A stretch of DNA of 64,000 nt from JAIPDZ01 sp034522175 (lineage in GTDB: Bacteria > Desulfobacterota > DSM-4660 > Desulfatiglandales > Desulfatiglandaceae), in contig JAXHLQ010000001.1 of NCBI GenBank assembly GCA_034522175.1, positions 1,860,001 to 1,924,000 on the forward strand. The letters are read 5' to 3'. Of the stretch, positions 1-7,502 are shown piece after piece (position 1 is the first letter of the stretch; every line of letters starts with the position of its first letter). Made by a program: the position numbers and the translations under genes. The notes below the pieces were generated by a model. That model saw nothing but the letters and a program-made list of their open reading frames with translations, was not told the origin of the DNA and made no database searches.

Positions 1-949
1 AGATAAAAGGGTGGTTGATAACGATTGAACGGCCCTTTTCTTGCCATGAAAGCCACCGGTCACCGCGCGTGGCATTTGGGGGAAGCGATGCCTCACACTC
101 GCGAGCGAGGATGTTTGCCTCAGTTAATAAATCAGTGCCGTGTAGCTCAGACAGAATGCCTGCGGCCTTATATTTCAACATACTGGCAGCAATAGCGCTT
201 GAGAAACCAGGATAGTCAGCTACTGTCCAGTTTCGCATGGACCACATGGCTGCCGGTGCGAGTCCAATCAAAACGGCCACAAACGCGGCAGAAAACTGGC
301 TAAAGGACCGCGTTCTCGATGTGAATAGCGGCATAGGAAGTATAAAAAGTGGCAAAAAAAGGCAGATAGGGTGAATCAAGATTGCGCCTCCGAACAAAAG
401 CCCCATGAGCGGTAAATGCCATGCTGCTGGCTTTGCAAGATATTTCATTAAAATGTAAGCTGCGGAAATCAAGGCGAAAGAGGAAAAAAGCTCGGTCATC
501 AGGAGGTTGCTGTAAGAAATGGAGAGCGGATCGATTGCTTGAAGCGAGGCTGCTATTAACGCAATTCGACGTCCAAATATGGTCCGCGTTACGCAAAAGG
601 TCATCCAAATGACTGCCGTGCTAACCAAACTCTGCAGTAGAATGGCATGTGGAATTGATACCCCAAAAAGAAAATAGACGCCAAGCAGAATGACAGGCAG
701 GCCAGGAGGCCGATAAACATTGACAACAAATGGAGCTTCCTCACTCCAGCTATAACCATTTCCTAAGAGAAGATTTTCAGCAATATGATGGTATCCCCAT
801 GAATCCACTTGCATAAGTATATTAGGATATCCCCAATTATGAATTAATATAGATAGTCTTAATAAAAATCCGATGCCTATGATGATTGGCAGTATGATAG
901 AGGTGCGTCGGCCAAGCGGGCTTTTGAACGGATCCAAAGTAATCCTCAT
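1..949 (-). CDS. GT39/ArnT-like membrane glycosyltransferase, 5' part only
   Basis: The reverse strand is open from an ATG at 949 to the window edge, so at least 316 residues are present and the C-terminus lies outside. The N-terminus is a membrane anchor (residues about 18-38). The first periplasmic loop follows, with the acidic motif QVDSWGYHHIAENLLLGNGY and then VYRPPGLPVILLG. Both are typical of GT-C fold enzymes of the PMT/ArnT/GT39 group, which move a sugar from a polyprenyl-phosphate donor on the periplasmic side. Several more hydrophobic helices follow. It probably adds or modifies sugars of the surface glycan made by the neighbouring genes. The exact donor and acceptor cannot be read from sequence. 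Confidence 0.75.
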   Translation of the reverse strand, partial: MRITLDPFKSPLGRRTSIILPIIIGIGFLLRLSILIHNWGYPNILMQVDSWGYHHIAENLLLGNGYSWSEEAPFVVNVYRPPGLPVILLGVYFLFGVSIPHAILLQSLVSTAVIWMTFCVTRTIFGRRIALIAASLQAIDPLSISYSNLLMTELFSSFALISAAYILMKYLAKPAAWHLPLMGLLFGGAILIHPICLFLPLFILPMPLFTSRTRSFSQFSAAFVAVLIGLAPAAMWSMRNWTVADYPGFSSAIAASMLKYKAAGILSELHGTDLLTEANILARECEASLPPNATRGDRWLSWQEKGRSIVINHPFI

Positions 950-964
950 TTCACATATGAGTAA

Positions 965-1327
965 ATGCCTATCAGGCCTTTAAAAAATCAAAAAAGTCAC
1001 TTTTGCCATATAAGCTTCGATTTAAAAGATGTTATTTACCGTGTAGTCAGTTTTGAAAAGGTCGGACCCTACGTCCTGATTGTGAGATTTGATGACGGAC
1101 ATGAACAAACGATCGATTTCAGGCCTGTTTTAGTTGGCGAACTCTATGGACCGTTGGAAGATGAAAAGATGTTTAGCCAAGTTGAGATCGATCCAGAGGT
1201 ACATACCTTGGTGTGGCCCAATGGGGCGGATTTTGACCCTGAGACGCTTTATAATTGGCCCAAATATGTAAGACATATGAGGTGGCTTGCTGAACAGTCA
1301 TATGTCAAAAGAGCGCAGGCCATGTAG
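965..1327 (+). CDS. DUF2442 domain protein
   Basis: The protein is 120 residues. Its last 90 carry the DUF2442 signature: YRVVSFEKVGPYVLIVRFDD at the start of the domain, an LVWPNGADFDPETLYNWP block near residue 88, and RHMRWLAE at the end. DUF2442 proteins are small, poorly characterised and often lie beside toxin-antitoxin-like genes. Family members normally begin at the YRVVSF segment. Here that point has ATT rather than ATG, and no good ribosome-binding site was found for the upstream ATG at 965, so the start is uncertain. The gene is divergent from the glycosyltransferase at 949 and precedes a family-1 repeat. Confidence 0.65.
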   Translation: MPIRPLKNQKSHFCHISFDLKDVIYRVVSFEKVGPYVLIVRFDDGHEQTIDFRPVLVGELYGPLEDEKMFSQVEIDPEVHTLVWPNGADFDPETLYNWPKYVRHMRWLAEQSYVKRAQAM

Positions 1328-1384
1328 AGTGTGATAGTCTTCAGATCCCCACATGGTTATCTTGGTCTCCCCACACATCCCTCC

Positions 1385-1478
1385 ACGAATCATCCACCCC
1401 TCCATTCATCCTATTCATCTTATTCATCCCCATTCCGTTCTGCCCCTCAATCATTTTGTCCCCAATTATTTTGACAAT
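1385..1478. repeat. Family-1 junction repeat with CATCC-rich arm
   Basis: A pyrimidine-rich arm with repeated ATTCATCC words leads into the family-1 core at 1449-1478, which reads AATCATTTTG, TCCCC, then AATTATTTTGAC. The same arm-plus-core arrangement recurs at about 2190-2270. Confidence 0.8.
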
Positions 1479-1514
1479 ACTGTTTTCCGACGTCAACGTC
1501 GTGGTATATGAACA

Positions 1515-1673
1515 TTACCTGGAACTTACATTCATAATCGTAATTCCTACAATCTGGTCACCATCCGTTCTGACGAGAACGTCGTCATCCATTTCAACCG
1601 TCTTTTTGGCACGTTGCGGCTTTCTAAAACTTAAATAGAGGACATCTGCCTCCTGGTCATAATCAACCCACAT
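1515..1673 (-). CDS. DUF2283 domain protein (52 aa)
   Basis: A 52-residue protein on the reverse strand starts at ATG 1673 (MWVDYDQEADVLYLSF) and ends at TAA 1515. The YDxEADVLYLSF opening, the DDDVLVRTDGDQIVGITI middle and a hydrophobic final strand match DUF2283. That family is small, of unknown function, and often found next to DUF2442 or HicB-type genes. It ends four residues after ITIM, slightly shorter than most members. A family-1 repeat lies directly upstream (1686-1713) and another downstream (1449-1478), so the gene is bracketed by the repeats. Confidence 0.6.
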   Translation of the reverse strand: MWVDYDQEADVLYLSFRKPQRAKKTVEMDDDVLVRTDGDQIVGITIMNVSSR

Positions 1674-1685
1674 GTCCTTTTTGTG

Positions 1686-1713
1686 AATCATTTTGCCCCC
1701 AATTATTTTGACT
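1686..1713. repeat. Family-1 junction repeat
   Basis: The core AATCATTTTG, CCCCC, AATTATTTTGAC fills the gap between the DUF2283 gene and the stop codon of the next minus-strand gene at 1722. Confidence 0.8.
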
Positions 1714-1721
1714 CATCCTCC

Positions 1722-2171
1722 TCACAGCAACCCAAGCGACCTCAACACCTCAGCCATTTTCGGCTCCTTTCTCGCGTATTCCTTGAGCACCCGGACCGCC
1801 AGGTCATTTCTCTCTTCCAGCTCCCTTGCTTTTCTAACCACGGGCGACAACGCCGTCCGCCGGTCCCAAATGACAAAACCGATAAGGGCAAAGATCCCCG
1901 CAAGAACAACGTACATAAGATTCTTCAGATCGTTCATCCGATTGCCAAGTGCTTGAATGTCTCCCTTCAGTTCGCTTCTCAGATCATCTATCCTTTTCCC
2001 CTGATCATCGATTCTTCGATTCAACCCATTCTGCCCCTCTTCCAGCTTTGCCAGTTTCGCAATGATCTCCTTACCATTTATTGAAATGTCCCCATCGGCG
2101 GCAAAACCATAACTGACGAATGCCACCATGAAGACGACAGCAAGAAACAAAGCCCCAATATGTCTTTTCAT
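1722..2171 (-). CDS. Exported coiled-coil protein with one C-terminal membrane helix
   Basis: The protein is 149 residues. The start at 2171 is chosen because GGAGG lies 6 bases upstream and because MKRHIGALFLAVVFMVAFVS then forms a clean signal peptide ending near YGFAADG. A hydrophilic heptad-like segment follows (KLAKLEEGQNGLNRRIDDQG to RMNDLK, residues about 38-86), predicted to be coiled coil. A single transmembrane helix comes next (MYVVLAGIFALIGFVIW), and then a basic tail ending in SLGLL. Such small anchored coiled-coil proteins are common in Desulfobacterota but have no assigned function. It lies between family-1 repeats. Confidence 0.55.
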   Translation of the reverse strand: MKRHIGALFLAVVFMVAFVSYGFAADGDISINGKEIIAKLAKLEEGQNGLNRRIDDQGKRIDDLRSELKGDIQALGNRMNDLKNLMYVVLAGIFALIGFVIWDRRTALSPVVRKARELEERNDLAVRVLKEYARKEPKMAEVLRSLGLL

Positions 2172-2189
2172 CTCTAACCTCCATACTGC

Positions 2190-2270
2190 CACGAATCATC
2201 CATCCTTCCATCCTATTCATCCCCATTTCGTTCTTCCCTACAATCATCTTGCCCCAATTATTTTGACAAT
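2190..2270. repeat. Family-1 junction repeat, second arm-plus-core copy
   Basis: The sequence parallels 1385-1478: GAATCATCCATCC and CCTATTCATCCCC words, then a core AATCATCTTG, CCCC, AATTATTTTGACAAT at 2242-2270. It precedes the stop codon of the gene at 2281. Confidence 0.8.
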
Positions 2271-2280
2271 TTTGTCGATT

Positions 2281-2547
2281 TTATCCGGAAGCCCGAGACA
2301 CACGAACTTCTGTTCGATACCCGAGTTCCAGCAAAAATCTCTCGCAGTCCTCCCAGGTCAGCCCAAAGGCGCGGACATCCGCCACCCCGATTCGAGCCAC
2401 AATATCCCGCACTGTTTTCCAGTCTTCCCCGACAAAATCTCCATCCATCATTACCTGCTCAGCCCAATCAACCAACTCCGCAAGAGACACCCGATGATCA
2501 AAATAGTCCGTCAGTTTGTTTGCAACGTCCCTGCCTTCAATCCTCAT
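2281..2547 (-). CDS. Small uncharacterised protein (88 aa)
   Basis: The start at 2547 has a strong GGAGGTGACC ribosome-binding site and gives MRIEGRDVANKLTDYFDHRV. The protein is mixed alpha/beta, with DGDFVGEDWKTVRDIVARIG in the middle and a C-terminal stretch rich in aromatic and acidic residues. I do not recognise the family. It overlaps the 3' end of the upstream gene by 11 bases, so the two are translationally coupled like a toxin-antitoxin pair. A fragment of the first 15 residues recurs at about 7417-7466, which shows that this gene family has been duplicated and degraded nearby. Confidence 0.5.
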   Translation of the reverse strand: MRIEGRDVANKLTDYFDHRVSLAELVDWAEQVMMDGDFVGEDWKTVRDIVARIGVADVRAFGLTWEDCERFLLELGYRTEVRVSRASG

Positions 2548-2815
2548 AATGGTCACCTCCCAGCGTTTCCTTATGTCCTTTATCGACTGGATATTTTTCA
2601 TGGATTTCCACCAAGCTACCAGAAGAGTCATAGATTTCCTGATAGAAGCGAAGGGTAACTTCGGATGGGTCCACTTCCTTTAAGTATCTCGCTATCCAGC
2701 CTCGCCGCCCCTGAACATCATAATAATAGAGCCTCCCTCCGTTGGGAAGATCTTTCCATGCTTGAAATTTCTTCTCATTCTTTTTACGTTTATTTACATC
2801 CAAATGGTGAGCCAT
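2537..2815 (-). CDS. Small uncharacterised protein (92 aa), partner of the 2281-2547 gene
   Basis: The N-terminus is highly basic (VNKRKKNEKKFQAW). It is followed by an aromatic beta-rich core (LYYYDVQGRRGWIARYLKEV) and an acidic IYDSSGSLVEIHEKYPVDKG segment. The chemistry and the overlap with the next gene suggest a small paired module, but no family was identified. No good ribosome-binding site was seen at the chosen ATG, so the start could be wrong. Upstream at 2871-2907 is another family-1 repeat. Confidence 0.45.
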   Translation of the reverse strand: MAHHLDVNKRKKNEKKFQAWKDLPNGGRLYYYDVQGRRGWIARYLKEVDPSEVTLRFYQEIYDSSGSLVEIHEKYPVDKGHKETLGGDHYED

Positions 2816-2870
2816 TGCGTTTGGTGGCCTCGAGTCTGAAGCGAAACATGGCAGAGGCCCCTCTCGTTTT

Positions 2871-2907
2871 AATGATTCTGACCCAAATTATTTTGCCTAT
2901 TTTGCCC
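2871..2907. repeat. Family-1 junction repeat
   Basis: The core AATGATTCTGACCC, AAATTATTTTGCC, TATTTTGCCC is followed by ACCCAACAAACCCAAC. That is the complement of the GT-rich arm that accompanies the repeat at 35.9, 37.8, 39.4 and 42.1 kb. Confidence 0.75.
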
Positions 2908-2933
2908 TCAACCCAACAAACCCAACGAACACG

Positions 2934-2962
2934 TTGTCCAAAAAGCGCCTCCATGCTATAAT
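2934..2962 (+). promoter_or_regulatory. Sigma-70-type promoter for the 2998 gene
   Basis: TTGTCC at 2934-2939 and a perfect TATAAT at 2957-2962 are separated by 17 bases. The predicted start of transcription is 25-30 bases before the GGAG ribosome-binding site and ATG at 2998. This is the best promoter match I found in the window. Confidence 0.6.
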
Positions 2963-2997
2963 AGTATTTATTATCAGTCAAAAAAGGAGACATCCCA

Positions 2998-4902
2998 ATG
3001 ACTTATCCCGAAATTGATCTATCTTTGCGCTCTTTGCGTCTTTGTTCACCCCGTAGCTTCGGAAAATGGTACTGGGGCGCGAAACCAAGGCCTTTGAACC
3101 ACGTCCTACCCCTCATTATCTTCCTCTCCGTTCTTTTTTTCCCCCTATCCACCCCCAATGCCGAAACCGATTCATCCAAAGCCGACGAAGCCAATATAAT
3201 TTTGTACGAAGACTGGGAAAACAAAAACCTCAAAAACTGGGACGATGACTTTCGCGAAGGCGACACCACCATTGAATCCGACCCTGTTTACGAAGGCAAA
3301 TACGCTATCAAACAACGAGCTTCCAATCCCGGCAGTCTGGTCCATTTCTTCGGCGACCACCCCGGCGTAGACAAAAAGACCATCGAGGACGTCACTTTGG
3401 AATCCTACCTCTATTTCCCCCCAGGGTTCCAATGGCCCTCCGCCGGCATTACCCTTTGGACCATGGCTTCGTTCGAGGGGTGGAAAGCTGGTTACAACAG
3501 GGCAAAAGGCAAGGGCAAACCACTCGCCTGGGCGCCCTTTTATGTCATGATCGCCCTCAAGGGAAACGGCACCCCCCAGATGTTCCTGACACGTGCCGAT
3601 GACCTCGGGGGGCCGGGCGATTTATACCGTACATTTGGTCAGAACATTGGCGAAACAAAGCCTATCGAATCAGGCGCCTGGGCCAAACTGAAATTCAGGC
3701 TTAAACTCAATACGCCAGGGAAAGTGGACGGCATCTTCCAGCTCTGGATAAACGACGACCTGAAATGCAATTATGAAAACATCGATTTTAGGGGTTCCTA
3801 CGAGAAATTGGGCTGGAACCACCTTATAATGTCTTTTCTCGGCAGTCCCTCAAAATCAGAGAACCAATGGATCAGCAGGGATAACATCCTATTAACCGGA
3901 GAAGCCGTCTCCTCCGTCCCAACAGTCAGAAAGAAAATCGTTAAACCATCCTCAAGCCCTGAGATCGAAAACAAGTCTGATCAGCCCAGGCATGCAGAGA
4001 TCTTCTTTGAAGAGCTGTTCGAAGATACCAATTTCAGCGATCGAGGCTGGTACGATAACACTGCCCTCATCCTGACAGACAAGGAGCATATCCCTGGGAG
4101 CAAGAGCTCTGCCGAATTTCATTTCAAAAAGGGCGCGAAAACGCCTGATTCAGGATCCGCGATTCGTCGTAAATTTCCTGAAACCGAATCCGTCTATGTC
4201 AGTTTCTATGTCAAATACAGCGAAAACTGGGAAGGCTCCAATAAGCCCTATCACCCCCATGAGATATACCTGCTTACGAACAAAGACGATGCCTGGGCAG
4301 GACCTGCCTACAGCCACCTGACTGCGTATATAGAGCAAAATGAGGGGGAGCCCCTCCTTGGAATTCAGGACGGCAAAAATATTGACGAAGCCAACATCAA
4401 TATGGACCTGATAGACAAAACAGAGAACAGGGCCGTGGCAGGATGTAATGGCAACACAGACGAGACCGGAAAAACCGATTGTTACCGAGTCGGAAAGGTC
4501 CATTACAACGGTAAGACTTGGAGGGCAGGCAGGGTTTATTTTGGCGATGCCCCTGGTGAGATGTTTAAGAATGACTGGCATTTTGTTGAGGCTTTTATTA
4601 GGCTTAATAGTATCGTTGACGGAAAAGGGATTCCAGACGGTATCATTAAATACTGGTTCGATGGGAAACTGATAATTGATCATGAAAACATATTAATGAG
4701 AACCAGCATACATCCAGACATGAGATTCAATCAACTTCTTATAGGGCCTTGGATAAGCGATGGCTCGCCGGTGGAGCAAGTTATGTGGATCGACGATTTG
4801 GCAGTATCGAGCGTCAGAGGTACCCGTGATATCAAACCTCCTGGCAGAACCGCTGAACCATTAAAATCGCCCACCGGTCTTAGAATAAAAGTTAGTCGCT
4901 AA
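2998..4902 (+). CDS. Secreted protein with two jellyroll (LamG/polysaccharide-lyase-like) domains
   Basis: The protein is 634 residues. An unusually long leader of about 33 residues precedes the signal helix NHVLPLIIFLSVLFFPLSTP. Two related domains follow, at residues about 65-305 and 340-615. Each opens with an acidic ILYEDWENKNLKNWD-type strand, contains tryptophan-rich strands, and ends with a strand carrying the IDDLAVSS-type motif seen in concanavalin-like lectins and heparin-lyase-like folds. It probably binds or cleaves polysaccharide outside the cell, but no catalytic residues can be assigned. The leader encodes LSLRSLRLC, a translation of a genome-wide CGCAAAG-type repeat, so the true start may be the TTG just before NHVLP. 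The transglutaminase-like gene follows 19 bases downstream. Confidence 0.6.
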   Translation: MTYPEIDLSLRSLRLCSPRSFGKWYWGAKPRPLNHVLPLIIFLSVLFFPLSTPNAETDSSKADEANIILYEDWENKNLKNWDDDFREGDTTIESDPVYEGKYAIKQRASNPGSLVHFFGDHPGVDKKTIEDVTLESYLYFPPGFQWPSAGITLWTMASFEGWKAGYNRAKGKGKPLAWAPFYVMIALKGNGTPQMFLTRADDLGGPGDLYRTFGQNIGETKPIESGAWAKLKFRLKLNTPGKVDGIFQLWINDDLKCNYENIDFRGSYEKLGWNHLIMSFLGSPSKSENQWISRDNILLTGEAVSSVPTVRKKIVKPSSSPEIENKSDQPRHAEIFFEELFEDTNFSDRGWYDNTALILTDKEHIPGSKSSAEFHFKKGAKTPDSGSAIRRKFPETESVYVSFYVKYSENWEGSNKPYHPHEIYLLTNKDDAWAGPAYSHLTAYIEQNEGEPLLGIQDGKNIDEANINMDLIDKTENRAVAGCNGNTDETGKTDCYRVGKVHYNGKTWRAGRVYFGDAPGEMFKNDWHFVEAFIRLNSIVDGKGIPDGIIKYWFDGKLIIDHENILMRTSIHPDMRFNQLLIGPWISDGSPVEQVMWIDDLAVSSVRGTRDIKPPGRTAEPLKSPTGLRIKVSR

Positions 4903-4921
4903 TAACAATGCCCCTCGACGC

Positions 4922-5854
4922 ATGAAAAGATTTTTATTCTATTCTGCTTATCTTTCTCTTTTTATTTGTAGTGTCATTACGATATTTGTTTGGCCCCATC
5001 GTTTTCAAAAATGGAATTCCATAAAACCGAGAACGGATTTCCACGGCATTTCAAGACAATTAGTCCCCGACAAAGCACTGGATGTCCGCCATTTTATTGA
5101 GTCAATCCCATATCAGATGAATGCCCAGTTTATATACGCCGTATTACCAGAAACAAAATATCGCAAAACGATCATTGAAGGACATGGTGATTGTTCAAAT
5201 CTATCATTTGGGGCGGCATACTATCTGTTAACGCAAAACATGGATTTTGAAATCATACATTTTCTCCCACCCAATTCCTTTCTAAAAGGAGGCGGCCACG
5301 TAGCATTGCGTGTACCTTATATATTGAATGATGGGATCAAGAGAATCGGCGTTGTTGACTTGGCAGAAGGTGGTATTCCTCAGTGCGATGGAACCTCTAT
5401 TGATATTTCAGAACTCGGGAAGTGTAGCAGTCGCATATCGATCTTAAGATTGCCTCATGATAAAAGCAGCTTCTCCCAATATTACGGAAAGGAATACCTC
5501 AATAGGGTCTTCATCGGGCGGACACCGTCAACTGACGTAGTGAGATACTTTAGATTTATTGAAGCTGTCCACATCGAAGTTGGCAGTGAGAAGCTGGAAA
5601 AACTAATTTTTGATGGATTGGCGGTCCTACTAGGATTCTATTATCCTATTTATGTAGCTCCAGATTTCTTTAGAGGGCATAAGGTTGAGCATGCTTTTTT
5701 TGTCGCTATTTTGTGGCTTATTCGGATTACACTGGTCTTGTTGCCTGCAGGTGTGTTGTATGAATTGGGGCGGCGATGGAAAAAACGAATTGTACCCAAG
5801 GGTTTCCGTAACAATATGTGCGTCTGCCTTTTTATAGTCCATGTACCTTTGTGA
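4922..5854 (+). CDS. Membrane-anchored transglutaminase-like protein
   Basis: The protein is 310 residues with an N-terminal membrane helix (residues 4-25) and a C-terminal one near 265-285. The central domain shows a transglutaminase-like catalytic arrangement: GHGDCSNLSFGAAYYL with Cys91, GGGHVALRV with His126, and VVDLAEGG with Asp146. Proteins of this fold cross-link, hydrolyse or acylate; the substrate here is unknown. Nineteen bases separate it from the preceding jellyroll protein, so both are probably transcribed from the promoter at 2934. Their pairing suggests that the enzyme acts on, or alongside, the secreted protein. Confidence 0.6.
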   Translation: MKRFLFYSAYLSLFICSVITIFVWPHRFQKWNSIKPRTDFHGISRQLVPDKALDVRHFIESIPYQMNAQFIYAVLPETKYRKTIIEGHGDCSNLSFGAAYYLLTQNMDFEIIHFLPPNSFLKGGGHVALRVPYILNDGIKRIGVVDLAEGGIPQCDGTSIDISELGKCSSRISILRLPHDKSSFSQYYGKEYLNRVFIGRTPSTDVVRYFRFIEAVHIEVGSEKLEKLIFDGLAVLLGFYYPIYVAPDFFRGHKVEHAFFVAILWLIRITLVLLPAGVLYELGRRWKKRIVPKGFRNNMCVCLFIVHVPL

Positions 5855-5950
5855 CACATGTCCTTTCCTACAATGGGCTGCCCAACTAAGAACTCAGCGA
5901 TTTTGTGCCTGATCATCCCCGCATCATCCGATCCAGTGTCCAAAAAGGAA

Positions 5951-6910
5951 TCAGCTTTGATATTCACGAAAAGTGCCTTTTTGTGAGAGCTCATATTTTC
6001 TACTGCACGATAAACACTCCAATTTATCTGTCAAACGTTCACCGCACTGGCAAGCCCAGCCTATTTGTTCGGCAGGATTTCCCACCACAAGAGCATGATC
6101 CGACACGTTTTTTGTAACAACCGACCCGGTGCCTATAAAAGCGTACCGGCCAATGATGGTGCTGTTAGCACCGAGGGTAGCCCCCTTTCTGACAAGTGTC
6201 GGCCGGACCTGATACATTTTCCGGATCTCCGCCCTTGGGTTTATTATGTTCGTAAAGACCATTGAGGGACCGCAAAATACGTCATCCTCCAAGGTCACGC
6301 CCTTGTAAACAGATACGTTGTTCTGGATTTTGCACCCCTTCCCAATGGTCACATCCGGTCCGATGACCACATTCTGCCCGATGTTGCAGTTTTCGCCGAT
6401 CGTAGAGTTCGAGAGCACGTGACTGAAATGCCATATTTTCGTCCCCACCCCAATCTCACAGGCGTCGTCCACCACCGCGGTTTCATGCACAAAAAAGCCA
6501 GCAGTCGGTTGCCTATGGTCAGAAGTCAGTTTCTCCCTATGTCCTCTGTCCCCTGTACTCACCCCATCCATTCCTCCAGCCGTCCTAATCGTTCTGTCTT
6601 CTCTTTGCCTTCCAGCCTCTATCCTACGGCCGCCTTCATCCAGCGACCTCTGTGCAGCATTGAGGACGCGCAGGACACGGAGTCCCTCCGCCCCATCCGT
6701 GCTGGGCTGCTGGGCATTGGTCATGCACTGGAGGAAATGTTCGCACTCCATGCGAAGGGGTTCGGCTTGGGGAATGTCGAGACGTTCGGGTTCTGCCTTG
6801 ACAGGAACGGGGATGTTGTTCTGCCAGGTGATCTGATGGGGGTAGAGGAGGAGCTTGTCGGGCCACGCCTGGGTATCGTCAAAAACTGCCATCTTGCGCT
6901 CCCCTACCAC
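5951..6910 (-). CDS. N-terminally truncated dehydrogenase fused to WlbB/WbpD-type N-acetyltransferase
   Basis: Residues 1-95 match only the C-terminal end of a WbpB-type Gfo/Idh sugar dehydrogenase (KMAVFDDTQAWPDKLLLYPH, then FLQCMTNAQQPSTDGAEGLR). The frame is closed upstream by a TAA at 6944-6946, so the NAD-binding domain is gone. After a low-complexity linker (about 95-135) comes a complete left-handed beta-helix acetyltransferase with GVGTKIWHFSHV, repeated hexapeptides and a C-terminal Cys4-like segment (CQCGERLTDKLECLSC). The acetyltransferase part resembles enzymes acting on UDP-2-acetamido-3-amino-glucuronate, and it may still work. The start is a GTG without a clear ribosome-binding site. 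This is either a decayed bifunctional gene or a surviving half. Confidence 0.65.
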   Translation of the reverse strand: MVGERKMAVFDDTQAWPDKLLLYPHQITWQNNIPVPVKAEPERLDIPQAEPLRMECEHFLQCMTNAQQPSTDGAEGLRVLRVLNAAQRSLDEGGRRIEAGRQREDRTIRTAGGMDGVSTGDRGHREKLTSDHRQPTAGFFVHETAVVDDACEIGVGTKIWHFSHVLSNSTIGENCNIGQNVVIGPDVTIGKGCKIQNNVSVYKGVTLEDDVFCGPSMVFTNIINPRAEIRKMYQVRPTLVRKGATLGANSTIIGRYAFIGTGSVVTKNVSDHALVVGNPAEQIGWACQCGERLTDKLECLSCSRKYELSQKGTFREYQS

Positions 6911-7062
6911 AACAAGCTGTTGAACGGGAGCATTACCGGTTTGTTAATGGGTTTGTGACGGAATAGCGAGAAAAGTTTTACCAAGGCTAAAAAAGTTCTG
7001 AACATTCGTGTTGATCGCCTGTATAGCATAATCAGCTATTGTTATGAAAGGCAGGTGATCGA

Positions 7063-7415
7063 ATGGCACCAGGACGTTTAGAGAGATTTTGTGGACAAAC
7101 GGTCAGCGCCCAGCAATTATCTGAAATAGTTGAAATAATCGAAACCCTTCCTAAGCTGAGTCGAACTGAGATCGCCTATACCCTCTGTGAGATCTTTTCA
7201 TGGAAGAGACCTACGGGAAGCTGAAAGGGGTTGAATACCGCCAGTTTCTTGAACACTTGGACGAAAAGGGACTTATCAAGCTCCCGGCACGTGGAGAGCA
7301 GTACGTGACGAAAGGTGCGGCCAAGGTCCAACGGACCGAAAAAGGGGATATTCAACCGGCCATTTGTTCCCAGCTGAAGGAACTCTTGCCGATAGCGCTG
7401 ACGAGGGTGGTGTAG
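7063..7415 (+). pseudogene. DUF4338 (DruA-like) remnant, frameshifted and truncated
   Basis: The first frame gives MAPGRLERFCGQTVSAQQLS through LSRTEIAYTLCEIFSWKRPT and then stops at 7222. The next frame continues with GKLKGVEYRQFLEHLDEKGL and ends at 7415. The join restores the N-terminal winged-helix part of DUF4338 proteins, found in Druantia and in transposon-linked proteins. Only about 110 of the expected 300 or more residues remain. One base is missing near 7215-7222, and the 3' two thirds are lost. Confidence 0.6.
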
Positions 7416-7416
7416 A

Positions 7417-7466
7417 AATCCGTCAATTTGTCTGCAACATCTTTGTCCTCAATCCTCATGATGGCC
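7417..7466 (-). pseudogene. Fragment of the 2281-2547 gene family
   Basis: On the reverse strand this reads MRIEDKDVADKLTDF, closely matching MRIEGRDVANKLTDY at 2547. Similarity stops after about 15 codons, where the sequence runs into the DUF4338 remnant. It is a scar rather than a gene. Confidence 0.6.
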
Positions 7467-7502
7467 ATTTCTTGGGTTTTCCGAATTTTCTTTATGATCC
7501 TA

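Noticed and set aside
5650..5994. Reverse-strand 114-codon frame across the end of the transglutaminase-like gene
   Set aside because: No recognisable family and it overlaps a supported gene on the other strand; the 5855-5950 stretch holds nothing that I can identify.
6419..6958. Plus-strand reading frame of 179 codons over the acetyltransferase gene
   Set aside because: It is the antisense shadow of the acetyltransferase, whose reading frame has clear domains.
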